DNA of 64,000 bases from Planctomycetota bacterium (GTDB lineage: Bacteria; Planctomycetota; UBA1135; GCA-002686595): the NCBI GenBank assembly GCA_020638875.1, contig JACKHS010000014.1, positions 29,497-93,496 of the forward strand. The letters are read 5' to 3'. Position 1 is the stretch's first letter, and every line of letters starts with the position of its first letter. The notes under the pieces were generated by a model, which was not told where the DNA came from, did no database searches, and saw nothing but the letters and a program-made list of their open reading frames with translations. The translations under genes were made by a program, and so were the position numbers. Below are positions 1 to 8,864 of the stretch, in pieces.

Positions 1-555
1 TACATGGAGTTCGTGCGCCCCGAGGAGCGCGTGCACGCGTTCGCGCTCGCGCCGAACACGATCACGATCGGCAGCCTGACCAAGGCGTACGGGCTGGGCG
101 CGCTGCGCGTCGGCTGGGTGATCCTCGGCGAGGGCCTGGCGCACGAGCGCGCCGCGCTGATGGACCGCCTGTTCCTCGCGTACGTCGACCCGCCCTCGGT
201 GGCGCTGCGCGCCGCGCGGCGCGCGCTCGACCGCTTGCCGCAGCTCCTGCAACCGCTGCGACGCGTCGAGGAGGAGAGCCGGCCGCTGTGGGAGCGCTGG
301 TTGCGCGAGACGCCCGGCGTGGAAGCGCACGTGCCGCCGCGCGGGCTGATCGCCTTCCCGCGCATCGCGGGCGTGCCCGACACGGCGGAGCTCGTGCGCT
401 ACCTGCAGCACGAGCACGGCGTCGACGTGGTGCCTGGCGAGTTCTTCGGCGCGCCCGGCCACCTGCGCGTCGGCTGCGGCGTGCCGGCCGAGACGCTGCG
501 CGAGGGCCTCGCGCGCCTCACGGCCGGGCTCGAGGCCTGGCGCGCGCGGCGCTGA
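1..555 (+). CDS. PLP-dependent aminotransferase (class I/II), C-terminal part
   Basis: The reading frame is open from the first base of the window, so the N-terminus lies upstream and only about 184 residues are visible. The motif SLTKAYGLGALRVGW near the start is the PLP Schiff-base region of fold-type I aminotransferases; the lysine is encoded at 82-84 and the following Arg-x-Gly-Trp is the usual phosphate-contact strand. The C-terminus ends with the small domain, including the segment HLRVGCGVP where such enzymes place the carboxylate-binding Arg. The substrate cannot be told from this fragment; aspartate/aromatic or histidinol-phosphate-type enzymes are all possible. Two glycosyltransferases follow on the same strand 52 bases downstream. 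Confidence 0.85.
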   Translation, partial: YMEFVRPEERVHAFALAPNTITIGSLTKAYGLGALRVGWVILGEGLAHERAALMDRLFLAYVDPPSVALRAARRALDRLPQLLQPLRRVEEESRPLWERWLRETPGVEAHVPPRGLIAFPRIAGVPDTAELVRYLQHEHGVDVVPGEFFGAPGHLRVGCGVPAETLREGLARLTAGLEAWRARR

Positions 556-607
556 GCGCGGCGGCCGGCGCTGGCATCGGCCCGCGCCATCGAGGAAGCT
601 GCGCGCC

Positions 608-1771
608 ATGACCGCGGAACGTCCCAGGCTGGTCGTCTTCTCCGACGACTGGGGCCGGCACCCCTCGAGCGCGCAGCACCTCGTGCGCGAGCTGCTGGGG
701 CGCTACGACGTGCACTGGGTCAACACGGTCGGCACACGCCGGCCGAGCCTGAACCTGCACGACCTGAAGCGCGGCGCCGAGAAGCTGCGCGCGTGGCTCG
801 GGCCGCGGGCCGCCGCGCAGGCGCCCGCGGACGCGCCTGCAGACGCGCGCGACGAGCCGGCGCCCACGGTGCACGCGCCCGTGCACTGGCCGGGCTTCGG
901 CACGCGGCTCGAGCGCGCGCTGAACCGGCGGCTGCTGCAGCGCGCGCTCGGCGAGGTGCTCGACCCGCTGCGCCCGCCCGCCGCCGTGATCACGACCGCG
1001 TCGATCGTGGCCGACCTCGCGCGCGCGCTGCCCGAGCTGCCGTGGGTCTACTACTGCGTCGACGACCTGAGCGAGTGGCCCGGCCTCGACGCCGAGGCGC
1101 TGCGCCGCATGGAGCTCGACCTCTTGCCGAGCGTGCGACGCGTGATCGCGGTCAGCGAGACGCTCGTCGAGCGCCTGCGCGGCCTGGGCGTGGAGGCCGC
1201 GCTGCTCACGCACGGCATCGACCTCGCGCACTGGAGCGGCGTGGTGCGGCGCCCGGCCCCGCCGCCGGGCGAGCGCCCGCGCGCGGTCTACTGGGGCCAC
1301 GCCGACCGGCGCCTCGACAGCGCGGTGTGTCTCGCACTCGCCGAGCAGCTCGAGCTCGTCATGGTCGGCCCGACCACCGACGTCGACCCGGCGCTGCGCG
1401 CGCACCCGCACGTCGTCTGGCGCGGCAAGGTCGACTACGCCGAGCTGCCGCGCGTCGCGAGCGAGGCCGACGTGCTCGTGATGCCGTACGCCGACCTGCC
1501 GGTGACGCGCGCGATGCAGCCGCTCAAGCTGAAGGAGTACCTCGCCACGCTGCTGCCGGTGGTCGCGACGCCGCTGCCGGCGAACCGCGCTTGGGCGGCG
1601 GCGATGGACCTCGTGGCCGAGCCGCGCGCGTTCGCGGCGCGTGCCCTCGAGCGCGCGCGCGCGCCGCTCGACGAGGGGCAGCGCGTCGCGCGCGCGGCGC
1701 TCGCGCACGAGACCTGGGCCGAGAAGGCCCGGCGCTTCGAGGCGCTGTTCCGCGGCGAGGACGAGGCATGA
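608..1771 (+). CDS. Glycosyltransferase, GT-B fold (group 1-like)
   Basis: 387 residues. The N-terminal half starts with a Rossmann strand (RLVVFSDDWGRHPSSAQHL) and contains WVYYCVDDLSEWPG and VIAVSETLVERLRG, the arrangement seen in GT4-like enzymes that transfer sugars to glycans, where the sequence ..AVSE..v..L...G marks the end of the acceptor domain. The C-terminal domain has VYWGHADRRLD, DVLVMPYADLP and PLKLKEYLATLLPVVATPLP, which fits the donor-nucleotide-binding part. The ATG at 608 is the first in frame after the aminotransferase. The stop overlaps the next glycosyltransferase start (ATGA, 1768-1771), so the two are probably co-translated. The sugar and acceptor are unknown; a polysaccharide or glycolipid pathway is inferred. 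Confidence 0.8.
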   Translation: MTAERPRLVVFSDDWGRHPSSAQHLVRELLGRYDVHWVNTVGTRRPSLNLHDLKRGAEKLRAWLGPRAAAQAPADAPADARDEPAPTVHAPVHWPGFGTRLERALNRRLLQRALGEVLDPLRPPAAVITTASIVADLARALPELPWVYYCVDDLSEWPGLDAEALRRMELDLLPSVRRVIAVSETLVERLRGLGVEAALLTHGIDLAHWSGVVRRPAPPPGERPRAVYWGHADRRLDSAVCLALAEQLELVMVGPTTDVDPALRAHPHVVWRGKVDYAELPRVASEADVLVMPYADLPVTRAMQPLKLKEYLATLLPVVATPLPANRAWAAAMDLVAEPRAFAARALERARAPLDEGQRVARAALAHETWAEKARRFEALFRGEDEA

Positions 1772-2880
1772 GCGACGCGCGCGAACCGCGCACGGTGCTG
1801 CACGTGCGCATCGTCTCGGGCACCGGCGGCGGGCCCGAGAAGACGATCCTCAACTCGCCGCGCCACCTCGCGGGCACGGGCTACCGCGGCCTCGCCGCGT
1901 ACCTGCACCCGCCCGGCGACCCGGGCTTCGAGGTGATCGCCGCGCGCGCCGCCGAGAAGCAGTGTCCGCTCGTCGCGCTGCCCGAGGCGTGGCCGATCGA
2001 CCCGCGCGTGCTGTGGAAGCTCGCGCGCCTGTGCCGCCGCGAGCGCGTCGCGATCTGGCACGGCCACGACTACAAGTCGAACCTCTACGGGGTGCTGCTG
2101 CGGCCCTTTCTGGGCTTCCGGCTCGTCACGACGGTGCACGGCTGGGTCAAGCACACGAGCCGCACGCCGCTGTACTACGCGATCGACCGCTGGACGCTGC
2201 CGCGCCACCGCGCGGTGATCGCCGTCTCGCGCGACCTCGAGGAGCGCTGCCTCGCGGCGGGCGTGCCGCGCGAGCGCCTGCACCTCGTGCACAACGCGAT
2301 CGACACCGAGGAGTTCAAGCGCCGCGCGCCGCACCCGGCGGGCGGACGCCTGCGCCTCGGCGCCGTCGGGCGCCTGTCCGAGGAGAAGGGCTTCCTGCTG
2401 CTCGTCGAGGCGGTCGAGCGCCTCGTCGCGAAGGGCTTCGACGTCGAGCTCGCGATCGCCGGCGAGGGCGACCAGGAGGCGGCGCTCGCCGCGCGCGTGG
2501 CGGCCTCGCCGTGTCGCGAGCGGTTGCGCCTGCTCGGCTTCCAGCGCGACACGGTGGCGCTCTTCGAGGGCTTCGACGTGTTCTGCCTGTCGAGCCTGCG
2601 CGAGGGCCTGCCGAACGTGGTGCTGGAGGCGATGGCGATGGAGGTGCCGGTCGTGGCGACGCGCTCGGGCGGCATGGAGCACTTCGCGCGCCACGGCGAG
2701 GACGCCTGGCTCGTCGACCCGGGCTCGACGGACGAGCTCGAGCGCGGCCTGGAGGCGCTGTGCGGGGACGCGGCGCTGCGCGCGCGCCTGGCCCGCACGG
2801 CGCGCGCGCGCATCGAGCGCGAGGTCTCGTTCACGGCGCGCATGCGCGCGGTGACGGCGATCTACGACTCCCTGGCCTGA
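1768..2880 (+). CDS. Glycosyltransferase family 4-like
   Basis: 370 residues, starting at the ATG that overlaps the upstream stop. The N-terminus carries a glycine-rich loop (VSGTGGGPEKTILNS) typical of GT4 acceptor domains, followed by WHGHDYKSNLYG, VTTVHGWVKHTS and AVSRDLEERCLAAGVP. The C-terminal donor domain has LRLGAVGRLSEEKGF, the strand LRLLGFQRDTVALFEGFDVF, and the diagnostic E-x7-E motif within LREGLPNVVLEAMAMEVPVV. This family uses UDP- or GDP-sugars with retention of configuration, and the protein acts at the cytosolic face of the membrane. Together with the preceding gene it forms a small glycan-synthesis operon. The end overlaps the convergent larC by 19 bases. Confidence 0.85.
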   Translation: MSDAREPRTVLHVRIVSGTGGGPEKTILNSPRHLAGTGYRGLAAYLHPPGDPGFEVIAARAAEKQCPLVALPEAWPIDPRVLWKLARLCRRERVAIWHGHDYKSNLYGVLLRPFLGFRLVTTVHGWVKHTSRTPLYYAIDRWTLPRHRAVIAVSRDLEERCLAAGVPRERLHLVHNAIDTEEFKRRAPHPAGGRLRLGAVGRLSEEKGFLLLVEAVERLVAKGFDVELAIAGEGDQEAALAARVAASPCRERLRLLGFQRDTVALFEGFDVFCLSSLREGLPNVVLEAMAMEVPVVATRSGGMEHFARHGEDAWLVDPGSTDELERGLEALCGDAALRARLARTARARIEREVSFTARMRAVTAIYDSLA

Positions 2881-4085
2881 AGCGCGGCCAGCGCGGCGCG
2901 CACGGCGCGGCGCTCGACGACGCGCAGCGCCTCGCCGCTCGCCCGCGCCACGCGCGCGAGGTCCTCGTACTCGACGAACACGTCGCGCTCGCCGAAGGGC
3001 GTGCGGCCGGGGTAGTCGGGGCGCACGCGCAGCTGGCAGCGCACGCGCTCGCCGTCGAGCTCGACCTCGAGCGGCTCGCGCGCGCATTCGGTGCGCTCGA
3101 CCCGCGTCCAGCGCACACCGAGCGTCGGCGTGTGCTCGAAGACGAGGCCCTCGAGCCGCGCGCGCGCGTCCGCGCGGCACAGCGCGGAGAGCAGCACGCC
3201 GGGGCGCTCCTTCTTCATCGCGAGCGGCGCGCTCCAGGCGTCGAGCGCGCCGGCCTCGCGCAGCAGCGCGAGGCAGTACCCCAGCTCCTCGCCGGTGGCG
3301 TCGTCGAGCTGCGCCTCCAGCAGCCAGGCCTCGGCGCGGCGCGCGCCGTCCGCGGCGCGGCCGAGCTGCACGCGCACGAGGTTCGGCGGCCCCTCGGCGA
3401 AGTCGCGCGTGCCGCCGCCGTAGCCGACCGCCGTGCAGGCGAAGCGCGCCGGCGCGCCGAACTCCGCGCACAGCTCCGCGAGGAGCGCCGCGCCGGTGGG
3501 CGTCAGGCGCTCGCCCGGTCCGCCGGCGACGCGCAGCTCGCGGCCGCGCAGCAGCTCGACCACGGCCGGCACCGGTACCGGCATCACGCCGTGCGCGCAG
3601 CGCACGCTGCCCTCGCCGGTGATCGGCACCGCGCACGCGACGCGCTCGACGCCCAGGCGCTCGAGCGCCAGCGCGGCGCCGCACACGTCGATCAGCGTGT
3701 CCACCGCGCCGACCTCGTGGAAGTGCACCTCGTCGACCGTGATGCCGTGCACGCGCGCCTCGGCCTCGGCCAGCCGCGTGAGCACGGCCGCGCTGGTGCG
3801 CTTCACGCCGAGCGGGAGCTCCGCGGCCTCGAGCAGCGCGAGCAGGTCGGCGAGGTGCCGGTGCGGCGCGTGGTGGCTCTCGGGCGTCGTCACCGCCAGG
3901 TGCGCGGCGGCCAGGCTGCCGCGCTCGACGCGCGTGAGCGCGAGTCGCGCTTCGCCCGGCACGAGCGCCGCGGCGAGGGCTTCGAGGTGCGCCAGCGTGA
4001 AGCGCGGGTCGCCGAGGTCGAGCAGCGCCGCCAGCAGCATGTCGCCGGCCAAGCCGCCCAGCGGCTCGAGGAACAGGGTCGTCAT
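2862..4085 (-). CDS. larC: LarC, nickel-pincer cofactor cyclometallase
   Basis: 407 residues from the ATG at 4085; an ATG nine bases upstream (4094) is also possible. I prefer the inner one because LarC proteins start directly with the strand seen here, MTTLFLEPLGGLAGDMLLAA. Other family landmarks are VHFHEVGAVDTLIDVCGA, PVPVPAVVELLRG, ERLTPTGAALLAEL and the segment TAVGYGGGTRDF. LarC inserts nickel into the pyridinium-bisthiocarboxylate mononucleotide made by LarB and LarE, giving the cofactor of lactate racemase-type (LarA) enzymes. Here LarC1 and LarC2 regions are in one uninterrupted frame, without the programmed frameshift known from Lactobacillus. No larA, larB or larE is in the window. 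The gene converges on and slightly overlaps the upstream glycosyltransferase. Confidence 0.88.
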   Translation of the reverse strand: MTTLFLEPLGGLAGDMLLAALLDLGDPRFTLAHLEALAAALVPGEARLALTRVERGSLAAAHLAVTTPESHHAPHRHLADLLALLEAAELPLGVKRTSAAVLTRLAEAEARVHGITVDEVHFHEVGAVDTLIDVCGAALALERLGVERVACAVPITGEGSVRCAHGVMPVPVPAVVELLRGRELRVAGGPGERLTPTGAALLAELCAEFGAPARFACTAVGYGGGTRDFAEGPPNLVRVQLGRAADGARRAEAWLLEAQLDDATGEELGYCLALLREAGALDAWSAPLAMKKERPGVLLSALCRADARARLEGLVFEHTPTLGVRWTRVERTECAREPLEVELDGERVRCQLRVRPDYPGRTPFGERDVFVEYEDLARVARASGEALRVVERRAVRAALAALQARES

Positions 4086-4202
4086 GCCCCCCATCGGAGC
4101 CGCCCGCGCGGTGCGCGTCGAGCCCCCGCCGCCGGGAAACGCGGACGGCCGGCGCGCGTCGAGCGAGCCGGCCGTCCCGAGGTGCGCGCGGCGCGCGGTC
4201 GG

Positions 4203-5389
4203 TCAGACGCGCACGCCCGCCTTGCAGCGGTTCGCGATCTCGAACGCGATCTGCTGCAGCGGCAGGACCGTGTCGGCCAGGCCTTCGACCACCGGGATCT
4301 TGGGCATGCCGAACACGACGCACGAAGCCTCGTCCTGCGCGATGACGCGCGCGCCCTGCTGCACGAGCTGACGGATGCCGGCCGTGCCGTCGTCGCCCAT
4401 GCCCGTCAGGATCACGCCGAGCGCGTTCGCGCCGATCTGCTCGGCCGCGCTGCGGAACAGGTAGTCCACCGAGGGCTTGCAGCTGCGCTCCGGCGGGTCG
4501 TCGGTGATCTGGATCCACATCTTGCCGCTCGTCTCGCGACGGAAGCGCATCTGCGAGCCGCCGGGTGCGATCAGGATCTCGCCCGCGCGCACCTCCATGC
4601 CGTGCTCGGCCTCGAGCACGCGCAGCGCGCACTTGCGGTCGAGGCTCTCGGCGAGCGTGCGCGTGAAGACGGGCGGCATGTGCTGCACGAGCAGGAACGG
4701 CACGCCGAGGTCGCCCGGCAGCGCGGGCAGCACGGTGTCGAGCGCCTGCGGTCCGCCGGTCGAGCAGCCGAGCACGACGAGGTCGATGCGCTGGCCGCCG
4801 AACACGGGCCGGCGCGGCGCCTGCTGCGCGAAGGGCGGCGCAGGGGCGCGCGGGGCCGCGCGGGCAGCGCGCGCCGGCGGCGCGGGCGCTCGAGGCGGCG
4901 GGCGACAGCGCGCGCGCGGCGCGGCGAAGGGCTTGGGCGGCGCGCCGGCGCAGGGCGCGGCATGCGCTTGCCGCGCACGTACTCGCCGCACGCGAGCAGG
5001 CGCGGGACGAGCTCGTTCTTGAGGTCCTCGATGACCTGGTCGAGGCTCTTGCCGGCGGAGGGCTTGGTGATGAGGTCGAACGCGCCCAGACGCATGGCCT
5101 CGAGCGTCTGTCGCGCGCCGGACTGCGTCAGCGCGCTGACCACGATGGCGCCGACGATGGGCTGCTTGCCCTGCAGGTTCTGCAGCACCTCGAGCCCGCC
5201 CATCACGGGCATCTCGAGGTCGAGCGTGAGCACGTCGACGTCGCCGAGCGCGACGCGGTTGAGGGCCAGCTTGCCGTTGCTGGCGTGGCCCACCACCTCC
5301 AGACCGGGGACGCCCTCCAGAGCCTGACGCAGCACCTTGCGCTGCACGACGGAGTCTTCGACGATCAGGACGCGGACGGGACGGTTCAC
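4203..5389 (-). CDS. cheB: CheB, chemotaxis protein-glutamate methylesterase (frameshifted in linker)
   Basis: The receiver domain is read from a GTG at 5387-5389, preceded by GGAGG five bases upstream. It shows VLIVEDSVVQRKVLRQAL, the phospho-acceptor Asp in LTLDLEMPVMGG (about residue 55) and the Lys in ITKPSAGKS. The methylesterase domain lies in another frame down to 4203 and shows the catalytic Ser (LGCSTGGPQAL), His (LLVQHMPPVFT) and Asp (ILTGMGDDGTAGI). The two are joined by an Ala/Pro/Arg-rich linker at about 4940-4970, where one base appears to be missing. CheB demethylates chemoreceptors when phosphorylated by CheA. No other chemotaxis gene is visible, so it may serve a chemosensory pathway encoded elsewhere, possibly one controlling pili. 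Confidence 0.85.
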
Positions 5390-5581
5390 GAGGGCCTCCG
5401 GTGGGTCTCGGGGAGTGGGCGCCGGGGGACGCGGCGGCGAGCGTGCCGACAGGGCGCTCCGGGCGCCTCTTCGACGCCCGGGCGCGACCCACTTGAGGGC
5501 GCCCGCCGGCGAGCCGCCGGGCGCCCCGCTCGGGCGCGGGCGCGGGCGCCGCGCGGCGCCCGGCGACGCCGGCCCCGGCCC

Positions 5582-8500
5582 TCAGTCCACCAGGAGCTGG
5601 ATCTCGCTCTCCCCGCCGGGCGCCACGCGCACCTCGACCTCGGCGCCGTGCCGGCCGTCGTCCTCGGCGAAGACGCGCCAGGTGCCGCCGCCGATGCCGT
5701 CGAGCTCGAAGGCGCCCGAGGCGTCGCTGCTGCCCGAGGCGCGGCTGAGCGGCTGGCCGCTGGGCGACGTCACGCGGATGCGCGCGCCGCCGAGCCCCTG
5801 GCCGTCGGGGCCGAGCACGGTGCCGCGGATCGTCGCGGCGGGTTCCAGGCGCACGGCGACGTCCTCGAGCGCGCCGCCCTCGGCGAGCACGAGGTCCTCG
5901 AGCAGCACCGCGCCGAGGCCGGGCTCGGAGCCGCGCCGCGTCCAGCTCCAGCGCGCGCTCTTGGAGACCTCCAGGCGGTAGCGACCGGGCTCGAGGTTCT
6001 CGAAGGCGAAGGCGCCCTCGGCGTCGGTCGAGCCGCTGCGTTGCGGGTGACCGACGCCCTTGCCGTCGGGGTCCTGGTAGCGCACGAGCAGCACCCACGC
6101 GCCCTCGACGAGCTCGCCGTCGTCGCCGCGCACGAGGCCGCCGATGCGGCCGCCGGGCAGCTCGAGGTCGACCGTCGCGCCGGAGGCGGCGAGGTCGCGC
6201 ACCTCGCGCACCTGGTCGGGCCGGCTGCCGACGACGAACTCGTAGCGGCCGGCGCCCGACACGGTCAGCTCGTAGCGGCCCTCCGCGTCGCTCACCGCGC
6301 TCGCGCGGTTGCTCTCGTCGCCGTCGGTCGCGCGGCACTGCACGGCGCAGTCCGCGACCGGCGCGCCGCCCCGCGTGATGCGGCCGGCGACGGTGAGCGG
6401 ATCGCTGGGCGGGCTGCCGAGCACGACGTGCACGTGACCGCCCTCGGAGAGGTCGGCGTACTGCACGGCGTTCTGCACCGCCGCGCCCTCGCCGCGGCCG
6501 CCGTCGAACCAGACCATGCCCAGGCCGCCGACCTCGCCGGCCTGCTCGCCGCTCGGCGCGCGCAGCTCGAGGCGGTAGCGCCCGGGGTTGAGCCCGTCGA
6601 GCTCGAAGCGGCCGCGCGCGTCGGTCTCGACGGTCTCGTAGTAGCTGAGCCCGTCCTGGCCCTGCAGCATGACCGAGCGCTTCGCGATCGGCCCGGCGGC
6701 CGCGTTCACCTCGCCGGTCAGGCGCGCGCCGCGCCGCAGCGTGAGCGCGAGCCCCTCGAGCGCCTGGCCGGGCTGGAGCTCGACGTACACCTCGGGCCCC
6801 TGCGCGTAGCCGTCGGCTGCGGCGAACACGGCCTTGCGGCCCGGCGCGAGCTCGCTGGCCTCAAAGCGGCCGTCGCGCCCGCTGGTGGCCTTCTCGCCCC
6901 ACTGCCCCTGGCGCACGCGCACGACGTGCTCCTCGTTCGCCGCGTCCTCGACGAACACGCTCGCGCCGGAGATCTCGGCGCCGCCCGGCGCGCGCACGAC
7001 GCCGGCGACCGAGGCCATGCGCGGCAGCACCAGCTCGACCTCGCCGGCGCCGGGGCTGCGCACCTCGACCCACTCGGAGGCCTCGTGATCGTCGCTGAGC
7101 GCGCGCACGCGCCACGCGCCGTCGCGCAGGCCGTCGACGGCGAAGCTGCCGTCGAGCGAGAGCACCGGGCGGTGGAACGCGTCGTTCGGCTCGAGCTCGT
7201 CCTGCACGCTCTCCAGCGGCTCGGCGGAGATCACGAAGCGCGTCAGCCCTTCGCCCCGGTCGTCGACCGCGCGGCCGTTGAGCACGTCGCCGGCCTCGAG
7301 CACGAGCACCAGGTCGGTCGCGCCCGGCACGACGCCGTCGACCTTGACGACGTACGTCGAGCCGCGCCGGCGCACGCGCACCTCCTCGCCCTCGGCGGCG
7401 GCCTCCGCGGCGCGGCGCTTGTCGCTCTCGGAGACCGAGCGCGCGCTGGCGCGCACCGTGCACGGCTTGAGCTCGAGGCCGCCCACCGCGAACGTGCCGT
7501 CCGCGGCGGTGCGCACGTTCTCGCCGTCGGGCCCGAAGCGGAAGGGCAGCTCGCCCTCGCGCTCCTGCTCGACCTGCACCCACGCGTCGGCCGCGGGCGT
7601 TCCGTCGGGCCAGCGCACGAGCCCGGTGAGCGTCTCGCCGCGGCGCAGCACGAGCTCGAGGCCGACGCGCTGCTGCCCCTGGCTCAGCTTGCCGAGCTCG
7701 AGCGTCGCCGGGAGCCAGTCGGCGCGCTCCGCGGTGAGGCGCACGTCGCCCCCCCACGCGACGCCGTGGAACGCGAAGGCGCCCTCGGCGTCGGTGGTCT
7801 CCTTGGGCAGCGGCCAGACGTTCGCGGCGTCGTTGAGCAGCGTGAGCTCGACGCCCATCAGCGGCGCGCCCGCGGCGTCGACGACGCGCCCGGCGACCGT
7901 CGCGCCCGCGGTCAGCTCGACGGTCACCTCGGTGACCTCGCCGGCCAGCACCTTGATCTCGGAGAGTCGCTCGCCGCTCCAGCGCTCGTGCTCGACCTGC
8001 AGGTAGTAGTTCGAGCTCGGCGGCAGCCCGGTCAGCTCGAACTCGCCGTTCTCGTCGACCGCGGCGCTGCGCGACACGCGCACGCCGCCCCACGCGTTGA
8101 TGCGCACCACCGCCTCGGCGGCGCGCGCGGCGTCCCACGCGAGCCCGGGCGGCGGCGTCAGTTTGCCGTGCACGAGGCCGCCGAGCTCGGGCTCGAGCAC
8201 GACCTGCGCGGGCAGGTCGGACATGTCGAGCGTGAGCTTGTCCTTCATGTAGAGGTAGCGGCCGCTCAGCTCGAGCCAGCCCTTGCGCGTCGCGGCGGAG
8301 AAGGCCACGCGGAAGCCGCCGTCGTAGGCGACCGGGGCGACGTACTCGCGGCGCGGGTCGTCCTTGCCGCCGAAGCGCCGGCCGCGCGCGGTGACCTCGG
8401 CGCCGGCCTCGTCGATCGGCAGGTCGTCGGGGAACGCGACGCGCCCCTCGACCCAGATCACGTCCGCGGGCAGCGACGCGGCCTCGCGCGTCGAGCTCTC

Positions 8501-8737
8501 GCGCGTCACCGGCGCGGCCTCGGCGACCGCCGCGCGCTCGGGCGTCGCGACCGCCGCGGGCGCCGCGCTCAGGTCGTCGCTCGGACCGTGCGGCTCTTGG
8601 GCCGGCGCGTCGCCGCGCTCGAGCTCCGTCACGCCGTGCGGACCGGCGCCGGGACCGGCGGAGCGCGTGAACCACCAGGCGCCGGCCACGAGGGCGAGCA
8701 CCACGACGAGCAGGGGCAGCAGCAGCGAGTTCTTCAT
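5582..8737 (-). CDS. Large membrane-anchored protein of carboxypeptidase-regulatory-like repeats
   Basis: 1051 residues. Residues 4-25 (SLLLPLLVVVLALVAGAWWF) form one membrane anchor or uncleaved signal, after which the protein should lie outside the cytoplasm. The rest is a run of roughly eighty- to ninety-residue beta-sandwich repeats, each with a phrase of the type G-x-V-x-x-x-x-G-x-P-(I/L)-x-x-A-x-V and a later D-A-x-G-x-F/Y-x-L-x-G-L. Clear examples are TTDAEGAFAFHGV, DENGEFELTGL, DARGRFELDGL, DAEGRYELTV, DAEGAFAFENL and DASGAFELDGI. These are hallmarks of the CarboxypepD_reg/DUF4480-like fold, used as structural stalks or adhesive modules. No catalytic domain is evident. It is divergently oriented to the sulfotransferase-like gene. 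Confidence 0.75.
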   Translation of the reverse strand: MKNSLLLPLLVVVLALVAGAWWFTRSAGPGAGPHGVTELERGDAPAQEPHGPSDDLSAAPAAVATPERAAVAEAAPVTRESSTREAASLPADVIWVEGRVAFPDDLPIDEAGAEVTARGRRFGGKDDPRREYVAPVAYDGGFRVAFSAATRKGWLELSGRYLYMKDKLTLDMSDLPAQVVLEPELGGLVHGKLTPPPGLAWDAARAAEAVVRINAWGGVRVSRSAAVDENGEFELTGLPPSSNYYLQVEHERWSGERLSEIKVLAGEVTEVTVELTAGATVAGRVVDAAGAPLMGVELTLLNDAANVWPLPKETTDAEGAFAFHGVAWGGDVRLTAERADWLPATLELGKLSQGQQRVGLELVLRRGETLTGLVRWPDGTPAADAWVQVEQEREGELPFRFGPDGENVRTAADGTFAVGGLELKPCTVRASARSVSESDKRRAAEAAAEGEEVRVRRRGSTYVVKVDGVVPGATDLVLVLEAGDVLNGRAVDDRGEGLTRFVISAEPLESVQDELEPNDAFHRPVLSLDGSFAVDGLRDGAWRVRALSDDHEASEWVEVRSPGAGEVELVLPRMASVAGVVRAPGGAEISGASVFVEDAANEEHVVRVRQGQWGEKATSGRDGRFEASELAPGRKAVFAAADGYAQGPEVYVELQPGQALEGLALTLRRGARLTGEVNAAAGPIAKRSVMLQGQDGLSYYETVETDARGRFELDGLNPGRYRLELRAPSGEQAGEVGGLGMVWFDGGRGEGAAVQNAVQYADLSEGGHVHVVLGSPPSDPLTVAGRITRGGAPVADCAVQCRATDGDESNRASAVSDAEGRYELTVSGAGRYEFVVGSRPDQVREVRDLAASGATVDLELPGGRIGGLVRGDDGELVEGAWVLLVRYQDPDGKGVGHPQRSGSTDAEGAFAFENLEPGRYRLEVSKSARWSWTRRGSEPGLGAVLLEDLVLAEGGALEDVAVRLEPAATIRGTVLGPDGQGLGGARIRVTSPSGQPLSRASGSSDASGAFELDGIGGGTWRVFAEDDGRHGAEVEVRVAPGGESEIQLLVD

Positions 8738-8818
8738 GGGCGGGGAGCGGCAGGGAGCGGACGCCAGGATGCCAACCTACGCGCGGCGCGCGCGAGGATT
8801 CCCGGCCGGCGCGGCGCC

Positions 8819-8847
8819 TTGACCCCTCCCGGGCGCCTGCCGAAGAT
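8819..8847 (+). promoter_or_regulatory. Candidate sigma-70 promoter of the sulfotransferase/aminotransferase pair
   Basis: TTGACC at 8819-8824 is separated by 17 bases from GAAGAT at 8842-8847. Transcription would begin near 8854, about ten bases before the ATG at 8865, giving a very short leader. The -35 box matches consensus at five positions; the -10 box is weak. Confidence 0.4.
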
Positions 8848-8864
8848 GCGCGCCGCGAGCCGCC

